A stretch of 64,000 nt of DNA, taken from contig CACRXP010000093.1 in NCBI GenBank assembly GCA_902702965.1, forward strand, positions 924,074 to 988,073. Reading direction: 5' to 3'. The notes beneath the pieces are model-generated. The model saw only the letters and a list, made by a program, of their open reading frames with translations, was not told the origin of the DNA and searched no databases. Shown piece by piece: positions 22,833 through 35,329 of the stretch (its first letter is position 1; each line of letters starts with the position of its first letter). The position numbers and the translations under genes were made by a program. Source of the DNA: Spirometra erinaceieuropaei. Its lineage: Eukaryota; Platyhelminthes; Cestoda; Diphyllobothriidea; Diphyllobothriidae.

Positions 22833-23950
22833 ATTTACTGTCGACAGGCAGCTGTAAGTACACTTTACGGAAAGGTGACACAACACTAACAGCACAGGAA
22901 CTAGCCCAATGCACATACTTGCCTGCTGCGGCGATATTTCGCTGTTGCGTATCGCAACTGCGAGGTATTCGGCTCGTCATTCAAACCCCCGGCATCCCTC
23001 CTGTGCTTTCCGTAGATACTCCAATTTACAAAAAGTAAATTCTATATTTTCTTAGACATTCTCTCCGAAGTTGGAGTACATGGGCATATTCAAGGTCTAT
23101 AAGCACACACCGAGAATTATTTAGATGCATATTTGGGCCAAATAGCATCATACACAGCGGGTAATCGCGTATCATTTATTAATTGCGGACAAGCAGCTAG
23201 TAGTATACTTGAGGTTAAAATTATACCATACCTAACTGCACTGGTCCTAGCCAAAAGCCCGTACACGCGAGATTCGCCGATTTCTTTTCCGATGCCCGAA
23301 GCATCTGCGAGGGGCTCGTCACCTCAGTGGTTCCCCCGGCATTCCACGTGCGTTTTCTGGTTGACGCGCGAATTAAGCAATTGTTGCTTTTTAATTTCTT
23401 CAAAAATTATCTACGAAGTTGGAGTAGATCATTTTATTCAAGGTCAATAAATAAGGACTGAGATTTTCGGCCAAATAGCAGCCGCCAATGCGGGAAAGTG
23501 CATGATATACATTACCTGCCTACAGGATACATACGTATAATAAAGGGTAAGTTAATACTATGCACAGAGTACAAGAACTAGACAAAAACACATACACAAG
23601 GATTTTGCCGATGTTTTGCCGCTGAATGTCGCAGCCGCGTGGGGTTCGTTTTATCAGGGGACCCTCAGCATTCTCCGTGTGTTTTCTGGTAGATACGCTT
23701 ATATACGGATTGTCGCTTTTTATTTCCTTAGAAAATATATATGGAGTTAAAGAATACCATTCTTTTCAGGGTTTATAGGCAAAGACTGAGACATTTATAC
23801 ATGAATATTGTGTCAAAGTACATCAGCCACATCCGGTAACCGTGAAATATTATGTCAAATGCCGAAGGCAACTATTAATATAATTTTGGGGTAAGATAAT
23901 GCCATTCTAACAGCAGAGGTACTAGTCGAATGCTCATAAAGGCGAAAGTG
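22833..23950 (+). repeat. 340-bp satellite, segment 3
   Basis: Continuation of the array in plus orientation. Anchors lie at about 23073, 23421 and 23743 (steps 348 and 322). Divergence between units is substantial, so the array is old. It ends in the middle of a unit, where the orientation reverses. Confidence 0.9.
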
Positions 23951-26870
23951 CCTAAAGCCATAGTCCTTGCATTAACTGATCTACTCCAACTTCGTAGATA
24001 ATTTCTGAGAAAATTATAGAGCGTCAATTTCAAAATTGCAGTATCTACCAGAAAACGCACGACGAATGCTGGGCGACCCATTTGCGAGCCGATTACCTTG
24101 CAGCTGCTCCATTCAGCGGCCAAAAATCGGCAAAACAGGCGTTTAAGGGATTTCGGCTAGTTAGTGTGCTATTTGCATGGAATCACTTTACCCGAAATTA
24201 TACAACTAGATGACAGTCGGCATTTGATTAATTATACGCCTATAACCGCTCTTGCTGATGGACGTTGGCCCAAATATTCATGTAGAATATTCTTTGCCTG
24301 TGCCTATAGACCTTGAGTTATGTGATCTACTCCAACTTCGTAAATTATATCAATGGAAATTAACAATTGTCAATTTCGAAATAATAGTATACTCTAGAAA
24401 CTACAAGAGGAATGCTGAGGGATCCACTAAGGAGCCGAACCTCTCGCAACTGCACCACGCAGCACCAAACATCGGCGAAAATTCATGCATGGGCCTTTAA
24501 CTAGTATATGTGCTGTAAGCATGGTATTACCTTACTTTTAAGTGTACTGCTAGTTGCCTAAACGCTGTTAATGAATATAACGCGGTTTCTTGCTCTTCCT
24601 GATGGACGGTTTCAATATATTCATGTGAATATGTTCCGTCCTGTGCGCATAGAACTTGAATAAACATATCAAATCCAACTTCTTAGATGATTTCTGAGGA
24701 CATTAAGAGTCGACAATTTCTAAATTGGGGCGTCTTCCAGAAAAACACGGAAATGATTGGGGATTAACTAACGAGCCGAAGCTGCGGCATACATCGGAAA
24801 AACACGCATGTATGGCCTTTTGGCTACTTCCTGTGTTGTAATTATGGTATCACTTTACCCTAAGGTATAATACTACTTGCCTATTGGAAGTTATTTAATA
24901 TTACCCGGTTACCACTGTGGCTGATGAACTTTGGCCCGAATATTCATGTTTAAACTTCTGTTTTTGAGCCTGTGGATCTTGAATTATGTGATCTTTTCCA
25001 ACTTCCCATATCATATCCAAGGAAATTAAAAAGCGACAATATATACATTGTAGTATCTACCAGAAAGCACATGGGGAATGATGGAGAAACAGTAACGTGC
25101 CTAACCCTTTGCAGATGGTCCATCCAGCGGAAAAACATCTGCAAAACTCGCGTGTATATGATTTTGTCTAGTACCTTTGCTGTTAGTAGGGTAACACCTT
25201 ACCCTAGAGTATATGACTAGCTGCCTCTCGGCAGTTAATGGATATTGCGCGGTTATCCGCTGTGGCTCGAATATTCATGCATAAACTTCTAAGTGTGTGC
25301 CTATGGACCTTGAATAAACTGATCTACTCCATTTTCGAAGACAATATCTTATGAAATATAGAATCTACAATTTTAGAATTGGAGTTTTCACTAGAAAAAT
25401 CACGGGGAATGCGGAGCTCCCACTAAAGAACAGAAAATTTCGGAGCTGCGTCATGCAGTGCAAAAACATAGGCGAAGTACGCTTGTATGGGGTTTTCGCT
25501 AGTCCCTGTGCTGTAACTTTAGTGTCACATTATGCCTGTCGGAGGCTGATGAACAGTACGCGGTTAACCGCTGTGTCTGATGTTATTTCGCATAAATATT
25601 CATGTTTAAAATTCTCGATCTCAGCCTTTGGACCTTGAATAATCTGACCTACCTCAACTTCGTAAGTTATTCATGAGCAAATTAAAGAGTGTCAATTTTA
25701 AATTGGAGTGTCAACCAGGAAGCACACGGGAAATGCTGGAGGACGCACTGACAAGACGAAGCCCTCGCAGCTGCGCAGGCAGAGGCAAAACATCGCCGAA
25801 ACATGCGAATATTTGCTTTTGGCTAGTTCCTGTGCAGTAAGGATGGCATCACCTTACCCTAATGTATACTACTATCCGCCTGTAAACATTTGACGAATAT
25901 TATGCGGTTCCCCGCTGCGCCTGTTGAATGTAGCCCAAAATTTCATGTATAAATTTCTCGGTCTGTGCCTATCGACCTTTAATAAACGGATCTACTCAAA
26001 TTTCCATGAACATTTCTGAGGAAATTAAAAAGCCACCATATCTAAATTTGAGTATCTACCAGAAAACACACGGGAAATGCTTGTCGACCCACTTAAATGC
26101 AGGACCCGTCGGAGCTGCACGATTCGGCGGCAAAAATTCGGTGAAACGTGCGTGCATGTGCTTTTGGCAAATACCCGTTCTGTCAGTACTGTATTACCTT
26201 ACCCCATAGTATACTAACAACTACCTTCGGCAATTAATGAATATTACGCCGTTACGCGCTGTGCTTGATGCACTTTGGCCAAAATATTCGAGCAGAAAAT
26301 TCTCGGTCTTTGACTTTGAATAATCTGATGTACTCCAACTCCGTAGATAATTTCCGAGGAAATTAAAGAGCGGCAATTTATAAATTGGAGTATCTCACAG
26401 AAAATACACGGGGAATGCTGGGCGATCCACAAAAGTGCCTAAACCCTTGCAGCTGCGCGTTGCAGCGGAATCAAACTGTGAAACACGCGTGTTTGCTCCT
26501 TCAGCTACTACCTGTGCTGTTAGTACGGCATCACCTTACCGTACAAGCAGCATGTCGGCAGTAACTGAATACTACGCGGTTGTCGCTGTATCTGCCGGAC
26601 TTTGGCCCAAATATTCATCTGCCCATGGGACTTAAATAAACTGATCTACTTCAACTACGTTGATTATTTCTTAAGAAATCAAAAAGCGGCAATTTCTTAA
26701 TTGAATTATCCACCGGACAACATACAGGGAATGCTGGAGGTCCCACTAACGAGCCGAACCCCTGGCAGCTGCATCATGAACGGAAACAGATCGGCAAATC
26801 ACGCGTGAATTGGCTTTTGGCTGGTGCCTGTGCTGTTAGTATAGTATTACCTTACCCATAATTTGGCGTA
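23951..26870 (-). repeat. 340-bp satellite, inverted segment
   Basis: The same satellite on the minus strand. The anchor reads GATCTACTCCAACTTCGTAGA at about 23978, 24324, 24665, 24990, 25321, 25646, 25989, 26327 and 26643, an average step of 333 (range about 316-346). The array ends near 26870, where the sequence becomes unrelated AT-rich DNA. Short frames within units are not conserved from unit to unit. Confidence 0.92.
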
Positions 26871-29800
26871 TTCTGTGAGTAAAATATCTGGATAAGTCCG
26901 TTTTTTCACCTTTTTGAAAATTGACGTCGGAATATAAAGACATATTTTTTAGTTTTTCTTTTTATAGGAAATTTGTATTAATTTGCGCATCTGAGATAAG
27001 TCGGAGCATCTTCGTATCGGTGATATCCGCCCTCCTGCATCTTCGAGCGTGAGTCTCCCATCCGGCAATAAATTGTTGGGAGTTCCGTAACTGTTAGATT
27101 TGACGAAGTGCTGTCCTTTCCCGTCCAGCGACATTCGAAACCTTTTTGCTATATAAACCTCAGGGAATTTGAATTTTAAATTCCCATTTTCTCATGTCGG
27201 TACTTGAATCTACGCTCGTAATTTTCAGCATTGTCGCTGAGCATGACGAATAATTTTGACAATTCTGTGTTCGCTTCTTTTAGATGCACTGATTGATTTA
27301 TCTCCCTCACAAAACCATCGGCAGCCATTTAACGGCAGTGTTCATACTCCATCGTTTAACGACGAACATGTTTTGTGGCGATAGTATACTCAAGCTGAAT
27401 TCGCCCACAAACCTGATTCCGGCGTCAACGAAGAGGGAAAAAAACAAAAAATGGACTTTAACTATTATCACAGAAGGTTACACAACTAGCCTATTTACCT
27501 ACCCCTGGTTCGTGCAAGAATTCTATAAAGGGCACCTTAGAAAGGATTCATTGCAGTCTGAATCCCCATCCTTAGAGGAGTATTAAACTAGCCCGCTGAT
27601 TGTCAGCCTTCCAAGCCACAGGTTTTTGCGCAACGTAGAAGTTTAAAAGCGTGTTACATTCTCTACACAGAGGAAAGTACACCGAATGTGGGGGACAGTC
27701 CCCAGAGTAAACCTATTCATCTCTTCCATCTTCGAGGCGTCAGTGTACTTTCCGGCTCGACCAGTCATGCAATGCAGTTATTGGTTGTGCATCATGGGTA
27801 AGTTCTCCTCCACGTCCTGGTGCTCCAGTTCGGTGTGACGGATTCGCAATTGACCGACCAGGTCTATGCGTTATATTCATGTGGATAGCCGATGTTGATA
27901 GGACTGTTTGATGGTTTCTTATAATCCGTGATGGGAGTCGTGGTACCGATAATAGTGGCAACGCTCGAAGGGCGAATTAAATATAACCTGGGGAGGGGAC
28001 GATTGACGGAATTCAAGGGTGATTTTACATGCCGATTTAGCGGTATATTTCCGTGTTGTGGATAAGCCAATGGTTGAGTGAGCTCATGCTGCGAGGTTAT
28101 GTGCGTGGACTATATGGACAGTTGAGGCACTTGTGACGACTGTGGGTCGAGCTCCTGTTACAAGGTATCTGAATTTAGTGCAATAGATTTACAAGTGACC
28201 GATGAGGCCTGCGTATGATCTTAGTGTACGACCACTACGAGGATAGGTTGGGATCCAGTAAACATTACTGATGATGGAAAGATGCCTGTTAGGGTTGTGA
28301 TTGAAGATACGTCGAGAGTATTCTAACCGTTGGTTGGAGTGCCCCTGCGCGGGACCCCGAACGTGCCATGCGGTAGATGCGCAGAATCAACACAGGGGTC
28401 ATTTTCCATTCTGGTTGACCTTATCGGGAATGGCAACATTCTGGGGGCGTTTGCAGAGCCAGTTGCCGGTTCGTGTCAAATGATCGGAATACCTATCGCG
28501 CCCAATGTCTTAACTAGTTAAAATCCTTGCTAAATCTATATTGCGTACCAAGGGGCGTGGTGGTACGCATGTGTACGTGTCAGGACGTGCAGTTTTCTGT
28601 GCCCTATACCGCCTCTGATCTTGACACCGGGCTCCGGAGATAGAGCATGAGAGGGTATAATATACGTTGTACAGTTTAAGCAAATTCATGTAGAAGTCGT
28701 CATGCCTGCTCTCACCATGTCACCGTTGTCAGTCACGTCGGTCGAACTGTGGGTAGCGTGTGCCGTGTTAATCGCCGCCGATGTATTTTCAACAGTGATA
28801 ATGTCGATGGTGGGCGACTGCGGGACAACTAGAGAGTGCGGGTCGAAATTAATGTTTGCCGGAATCCTGTGATTTGCGACTGGGATGGCGACGAGGGCGT
28901 TTACGGATGCAGAAAACATGAATTGTGACTAAACGGGGGATTAGTTTTCCTGTCTTTGGAGCGGCCCTAAGGAGAACGTGAATATCCTAGCAGAACCTAC
29001 TACCACGTCGTCGGAGCCCGTCACTGCAGGAATAGACCTGGGAGCCGACAACTAGAACGTCTATTATTGATTAAAGGCATCTTGTTGATCATCATTCCAT
29101 CATATAGGGCCCGCGGAAGGGAGGCCCGTCCTTTAAATGCCCTTGTCGATGTCGAAAACGACTGCGTCATCCTGCTATTTCAACTTCGGACATCCAGATG
29201 ATGCTAATTTTGGCACCTTTTACATCCGGTTGTCCTTGTTAAGAGAAATATGTCTGAATGAGTGCCATAAGTTTTAGTTCGTAGTGAATGAGTTCACCGC
29301 GACTAAAATTATCCGCCTTTTGTGACATGTTACCGTCTGATGGTTGAAATCAGGAAAAGAATTTCAGGGGGGGGGGTACGAGGTGCTCTCTGGATACCCT
29401 TAGGGAGACACTCAGATGAGAATAAAGGCGACCGTTGTTTTGTTATTTGTTTCGACCAAATGTCTCCTATCCATCAAGGTTGGTAGGATTATCGACGTCG
29501 CGTTTAGCCAGAAAAGTTCATGGCGTCTTTTCGTGCCTACCTGTTGAGCAGAATTAGCAATGCTACCTTCAAATATGGCCAATCAGTCATTCGAGGCGAC
29601 TGTGGAGCTGAATTTTAGGTCAGGACATTTGCTTGGCAAACGAGAGGCCTAAATCACCTTGCGCTACTTAGGAGATCACTGGCATCATCCCTGGGGGATG
29701 TTCGGTTTGCGCAGGGGCTATGCAGATCCGCTGGGCTATGGGCGTAACAGTCGGGTGTGGAGACATACACGCTCGACTCTGACAACTGATTTAGCCATTC

Positions 29801-30370
29801 GACCAATGATTGCCTCCGCGGTACTCATCATCACTTTGCACCATCCACAGATGATATCCGGGTGGAGAACCCAGCATGTACACCACGCTGGTGGGGTGAC
29901 CTGCTAACTATAGCGCAGCCCCGCTCCAAGTCTCTGTCCTGAGATGACGGTGTTTTCGAAACACTTGACAAGCCGGGAGGTTTAGTTCATCATGATACTT
30001 TGGAGGAGATAACAATTATTTATAGTGAAGGATGCTTATAAATTACGTAGGAAGGTAGTCTGCAGAGTCAGCCTCAGTCTCTCTCACTCTCTCCGCTTTT
30101 CCATGCATCGGTCTGATGTCCAAGTCGAAGAAGCATCTGGTGCTAGGATGTGGCACAAAGTCTGCGCCTAGGCATCTCACTACGTCCGTCACGTGTGGGA
30201 ATTGTCACCGGATGTGTGGACATTGTGCGGCCTGTTTGGCGCAGGTTGTGCCCTAATCTGGCAACCATGTTGGTTTCCCGTACGACATTACGCTAGTTCC
30301 CAATAGTTCCAAGTGCCAAAAAGGTGTTATATGGTTATTTTCAATGGTATATTGGATATCTGTTCGATGG
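26871..30370. other. no gene recognised; G-rich middle part
   Basis: About 27700-30250 has a visibly different composition (more G on the plus strand, fewer A/T runs, a G9 run at 29366) from its neighbours. It holds several protein-like but unrecognised frames, such as 28330-28521 (plus), 28686-28919 (minus) and 29659-29907 (plus). I found no internal repeat and no domain I could name. It may be an old decayed mobile element or part of a large gene. Confidence 0.35.
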
Positions 30371-30373
30371 TGT

Positions 30374-30682
30374 TTAGTCGTATATACAAAGCGGGAGCTG
30401 CGATTTTATATCCCTCCGAAGAATAAACTCATGTACTCGACCTATCGCCAAAAACAGTTGTGGTCTTTGTGTCATAATGTCGCTCCTCACAATAGTCGGG
30501 TATATTCGTCTGAAAATGTGTGGAACTGCGTGAAGCATGCGAAGAACATCAATGCCAACGATGTGATCCTCACATCTTAGTTCAAAGATGGCATAGCCAG
30601 AGACATCCAGATATGTAAAACTAATCGGCTCTGAATTCCTGCTGGTCATGTCGTCGAAGGGATCCGAACTGGAGACGGGAAC
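30374..30682 (-). CDS. paralogue 1, terminal exon (unknown family)
   Basis: A 309-nt exon, 102 codons plus stop, opening after the acceptor TTTGGTTTCCAG in phase 0 and ending IYD-stop. Its twin at 51875-52183 has exactly the same length, phase and stop position. A gapless alignment gives about 38 of 102 identical residues, strongest in the block FELR.ED..VG.DVLR.L and in HAVPHIFRRI, and at the end LPLCIYD. Conservation of frame with diverged nucleotides indicates coding selection. It is joined to the exon at 31862-32045 by a 1179-bp GT..AG intron. The product is unknown; the ED..VG motif faintly recalls the C-terminal part of GT31 glycosyltransferases, which is only a guess. Confidence 0.7.
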   Translation of the reverse strand, partial: VPVSSSDPFDDMTSRNSEPISFTYLDVSGYAIFELRCEDHIVGIDVLRMLHAVPHIFRRIYPTIVRSDIMTQRPQLFLAIGRVHEFILRRDIKSQLPLCIYD

Positions 30683-31861
30683 CTGGAAACCAAACAAACA
30701 CGTATAAGTGAATCAACTGAATGAAAATGATGTTCATCCAAATGAAATAGAACAAAATGTAATCGCAAAGCAATTGGCATCATCATGCACACTTAGATGT
30801 ATTAAAGTAGGGTTGCGTCTCCGATGAGTTAAAAAAACTCTTGTTTCTTAATACAAGTCCGTAAGTTTTAGGAGATAACACAAAAAACATCTCGGATGTC
30901 GAATTTTAGCAACAATTCGATTTTCTCCAGTTATGTCACAAGACAACTCATCTAACTTGTGAGTCCACCACCTTGACTCGGTTTACGATTCAGCGGTAGC
31001 TACAAACAGCGACTTCTGTCGAGTAACTGTTTGTCAAATTTACTCTGAGACATTAGCGAACCTAATGAGCTAATGTCTATAATAACAAAGAACGACTGGT
31101 TGGAGATTTTCGTGAAATTCTGGCATAAATTCTATGTAACGTTTTCGATTGGAAGACGTTACGTGTGTGGGCTTGTGATTCTAATTATCGTACAACATAA
31201 TCCCAGGATATTTTTCTCGCGACAGGATATGGGCTTTTGAAAATACCTTGTATTCGCAGGTACCAAAGACACACTGTGTACAAAATGACCATTAAAGTAG
31301 TGCTAATACTTCCCTTCGATTACAGCTGCTTCTATAAATTTAAAATCATTTTAAAGAAGGCATTTACAACTTATTATCACCTATTTTCAGTTAGTTGTAA
31401 ATCATGTCTTGTAGAGGAAAGCGTATCATTTAATTTTATAACATTTGCCTACAATAAGATTTTCGAGATTGCTTAATGCCCTATCTGATATCTTCTAAAT
31501 AACAAAAAGAAGCATGTGATGCACCTTGAGGGAAAAACATACGTCGTGCGGTATGAAACCGAATCGTGCGCGGAACTGCAGTTTAGGTCTAAAAATTATT
31601 ATTAAATCGAAAACCTTGTCAAAACTTGAATGTAGCCTCTCTCCAAACATAAAATTTGATGACAACATAATTTGTGATTAACTGTACATGTTCGTCTATG
31701 TTTTCTAAAGGACATATTGAAAAACCGATATTATCGAGCAGCTGAAATATCCTGGAATTATTTTTCATGCTTTTCGAGATAACAACCCGAAGTCAACTTT
31801 TAATTTCCGTTGAAATTTCATTGCATAAGCCTGCCACTGCATTTTCTTAGTTATGACTTAC

Positions 31862-32045
31862 AGCTGGTGAAAACGTGAGAGCGATTCGTTGAAATGTAGC
31901 GTTGCAAGAGACGTGGTATCTGTTTGTCGAGCCAAACATACGAGTACGACAGTCAGTGGTACGTCCAGTTCCAAAGAATCTGATAGTGCATTTCCAGTTA
32001 TTAAATGCAATATAGGAAGCAGGTATTTCAATGGCCGTCAGTCTG
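31862..32045 (-). CDS. paralogue 1, internal exon (unknown family)
   Basis: A 184-nt exon (1 nt plus 61 codons). Acceptor TTTGCTAAG at its 5' side; the donor directly after it is a perfect GTAAGT. It is identical in size and phase to the exon at 52601-52784, with about 24 of 61 residues identical in a gapless alignment. Conserved are P..Y..F, the pair KC with a later C, GRT, and S..N.Y.V.CNATF. The Cys residues and the N-A-T sequon (a possible glycosylation site) are shared, consistent with a lumenal or secreted domain. No membrane-anchor exon could be found upstream of this copy, so the gene is incomplete as described and may be a partial duplicate. Confidence 0.7.
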
Positions 32046-32955
32046 CTTAGCAAATAATTCAGTGTATTGGCGAGATTCGCTTCAGGACGGACCGCACCAC
32101 ATTTCAGAAGTGGCCGGAATTGCCGCTGTCCCACCGCTGCAAGATATTCTAAGTCATTATTGATGTTTTAAAGCAAAAAACCTATTCAAATCAAGTAAGC
32201 AAAAACTTAAAATTGAGCTGGCTGACGCAAATTAAAAAGACCTCGTATATTGAGCCAAAACAAAGTCCCAGAACGCTTGACCCCCTATTTTGGAATTGCA
32301 GATTTATTTGATTGGAGACACTATAGCGCCAGGTAATTCATATTGCTTTACATTTTTCTGCAATTAAATGAAATATCTTGTTGTCAGCAACAAATGAATT
32401 TTGTCCAATTAAAGTAAACAACTTTAATATGCAAACAATGGATATCCGTGTACCAGCAAAGTCTACAAAATGATAGAGGATGAACGAAGTAATAAACACC
32501 ACTTTCCACATTGCGTGAGCGGTAAACTTGCAGTGCCCCTAACATATCCAACTCTTATAAATTTAGGCTAGAAGTTTAGTCACGCCAATGGGTTGGACTG
32601 GCGCGTGCGACTGTATTTGCAGTGATGTGCCAATGAATTCACAGGACAGCCCCCTTCTTGTGAATAGACTTATATTCTTATCAAGGCCTCAGCTGATTCA
32701 ACTTATCTAAATACACAAAACCGGTAAATCAGAGTTGAACATTCTAAACGACGAAGCTACATAAATGGCACCTCACCTTGTTGACGACAATGACAGTGGG
32801 TGTTCTTTTATTAAGCATAATGCAGAATACGTTCAATACAGTCCATGTAGTGTTCAAAGTAAGCAAAGTAGGTTGGAATTACGACAAAACCATTGCTAAA
32901 GGAATAAATTTCAATTGGTATTTAAAAAAGGAGAAAATTCATCCGATTTTATTCA

Positions 32956-33521
32956 AACAACGTCATGATTGTTCACATCTTAGGGATGCTCTTAAAAAGA
33001 ACAGGTTTTTCTTTATTGAAGGGACATGAAGCGAATACAAGGAGGGTAGCCATTTCGAAAGTGACAGGGGAGTATGGGTTGGTAGGCATCGTCAGTCAGT
33101 GCTTCCGAAACCGCCTCCGGCCTTGCGGATACGGTTTTTTCACCGGCTCTTTAGCTTTGTCAGCCAAAGACCGTCATTGGTATTACGGGCTCTTCAGTGT
33201 CACTGTTCCCAAGAAGGTTAGGAAGAAGAGAGTGCAACAAGCTGCTCTACAAGTCAACTACCGTTACAAGCTCGCCCACGCACAAGCCATCGTTGTGCAC
33301 CAAATCTTACTATAGAGCACACGGTGAGCATTGTCGTTGGCGACAGTCGTACTGCCGTTTCAAGAGGGGGAAGAAATGTTTCAGTCTTCAAGTTAATGCT
33401 TATGAAGGTGTGTGAGAGCTTCGATTTTATTACAATTTTACGTTTCACAGGCCACCCAAAAAATACACAAAGTGACGAGCATATATGACAATGCTATATG
33501 AGTAACTTCTATCCTGGTTTA
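32956..33521 (+). repeat. 0.55-kb tandem duplication, copy 1
   Basis: Aligns with 33524-34062 along its length. Shared landmarks are AACGTCAT.A.TGTTCA, CGGATA.GGT, GGAAGAAGAGAGTGCAACAAGCTGCTCT and GTCAACTACCGTTACAAGC. This copy has an open plus-strand frame (32965-33315) that is broken in copy 2, so coding is doubtful. It lies upstream of paralogue 1 with respect to that gene's strand. Confidence 0.75.
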
Positions 33522-33523
33522 TA

Positions 33524-34062
33524 TAACCAACGTCATAAGTGTTCATTTCTTAAGAATACTTTTATAAGAACTAGGCCTTTTTATTGAATAGACGTGACGC
33601 AGATACAAGAGAGGTAGCCAGGAGTATGGTTTGTAGGCACCGTCAGTCACTGCCTCCGGGACCGTCTCCGGCCTTTCGGATAAGGTGATTTGTTAGCGGC
33701 TCTTTAAATTTGTCAGTCAACTCATCCGAGACGGCCATTGGTATTAAGAAATCTGCATTGTCACTGTTCCCAGGAAGGTAAGGAAGAAGAGAGTGCAACA
33801 AGCTGCTCTGCAAGTCAACTACCGTTACAAGCCCACCCACGCACAAGCCATCGTTTTGCACCAATCATGCTATAGAGCATACGGGGAACATTGTCGTTGG
33901 TGACGCTCGAACTGCCACTTCAAGGAGGAAATACCCTCAGTCTTCAAACTAGTACTCATGGACATGTGTGAGAACTTCGATTTAGTACAACTATACGTTT
34001 TTAAGTCCACCCACGAAATACGCCAACTGACAAGCCTAACGGCGATGTTATATGAGCTGAAA
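33524..34062 (+). repeat. 0.55-kb tandem duplication, copy 2
   Basis: Direct neighbour of copy 1 with substitutions and small deletions. The best-conserved part is about 33780-33860 (AGGAAGAAGAGAGTGCAACAAGC onward), nearly identical in both copies. Confidence 0.75.
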
Positions 34063-35320
34063 AAGCATGTAGGTCTTTCTGAATTTGATGCATAAAACAT
34101 ATCCACCGACAGTCTATCAACTGCAGCCCATCGCTGTTTAAAAGGAAACGGAATCAATAGCATACAGTCATTTCAATTTACACAAAATTCATAGTAAACC
34201 TAAAGATCGCTGCTTATTACACACAGACTAATGAAAATAGTAACTTAAACGCGCTACCAGACATATGGAGAGAGGAAATTGAACGCACAAACAAGGTGTC
34301 AAAATAAAAGAAACGGGTATTAACAAAGCAGATTGAATACGATGGCGCGGCCTTGTTGCTTCTATAGCTTGCATTCTCTCGTCGTATCTCGGCTGCTAAC
34401 GCGTAGTGCAAAGTGAGAGTTTTTCGTGCTCGAACAGGTAATCGGAAGGGTGTTTAGGGATCAACAGAATGAGTGCTATCTAGATGTTTCATGAGAAAAG
34501 TACGAGGGATTTTAGTGTTTGGCTTTTAAAGCCATTTCTATCGATACACTAATTAATTTGCTGGGAAATTACATTTGCAATCGGCTGATGCCCCGCAATA
34601 TGAAAGTAATATTCTGGGCATGAACAACTAGAAGCTTGCGCCATATGGAAGCAGCTAACATATGATGGCCTATTAAGTGAGGTGGTCAAACTCAACTGGA
34701 CTTGTTAATCCCCTTACCTTTTATTAAGACACTATCTTTTCGTGCTGCATTTCATCGTTTTCTACTCTAGTTTGCGCCTTAATGTACCATTTCCATTAGT
34801 TAATTTGTGCATCAACTAATGTTCTTGCTATTTTGGCACCTATTTTCCGTGCGAATTCGTATTTCCGTTTACTTTTTTTATCCAAGTAATGAAATGACGG
34901 GCTGCGGTTCATAAGTTATTGCGAATTTCCGCTACCTGCTGGCAGTCATCATACGACGGGACAATACCGTCCTATTTCAGCAGCTGGACCGCGTGGTCAA
35001 ACTCTACTTGTCTTGTTAGTCCTGCGTTCTTTCCATTTCCACGTAAGCTTTTGCGTATTTACTTCATTCCTTTTGCTTTCATACATTGTGTTATCGCCAT
35101 CATTGATTAATCTACGAGCATTCGGCAATAATATTGTTGTGTTTATTTCAGTTTTATGAAAATTCAAACTGTCGTAAGTTGCCTATCTGTTATCTTTTTG
35201 TGTAGTGAGGAGCTGCGTTCGGTAATTTGTTGCGAGATTCGTTTTTGCCAATACATTTTCCTCTCTGCACATGTTTGAATCCAAACCGTAGAAAAATTCT
35301 GACGATCGGGTGTTGAACTC
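34063..35320. other. intergenic, nothing recognised
   Basis: AT-rich sequence without a supported feature. Two short similar passages (TCAACTGGACTTGTTAATCC near 34692 and TCTACTTGTCTTGTTAGTCC near 35000) suggest an old local duplication. Confidence 0.3.
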
Positions 35321-35329
35321 AGTTACTGT

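Noticed and set aside
23978..26643. Hammerhead motif in the satellite (CTGATGAACTTTGG near 24920)
   Set aside because: Only the CTGATGA-like string occurs in some units; no following GAAA box with a pairing stem, and other units do not keep it.
15305..26870. CRISPR-like regular repeats or tandem small genes
   Set aside because: The period of about 340 bases with diverged units and no spacers is a satellite; short frames in units are not conserved.
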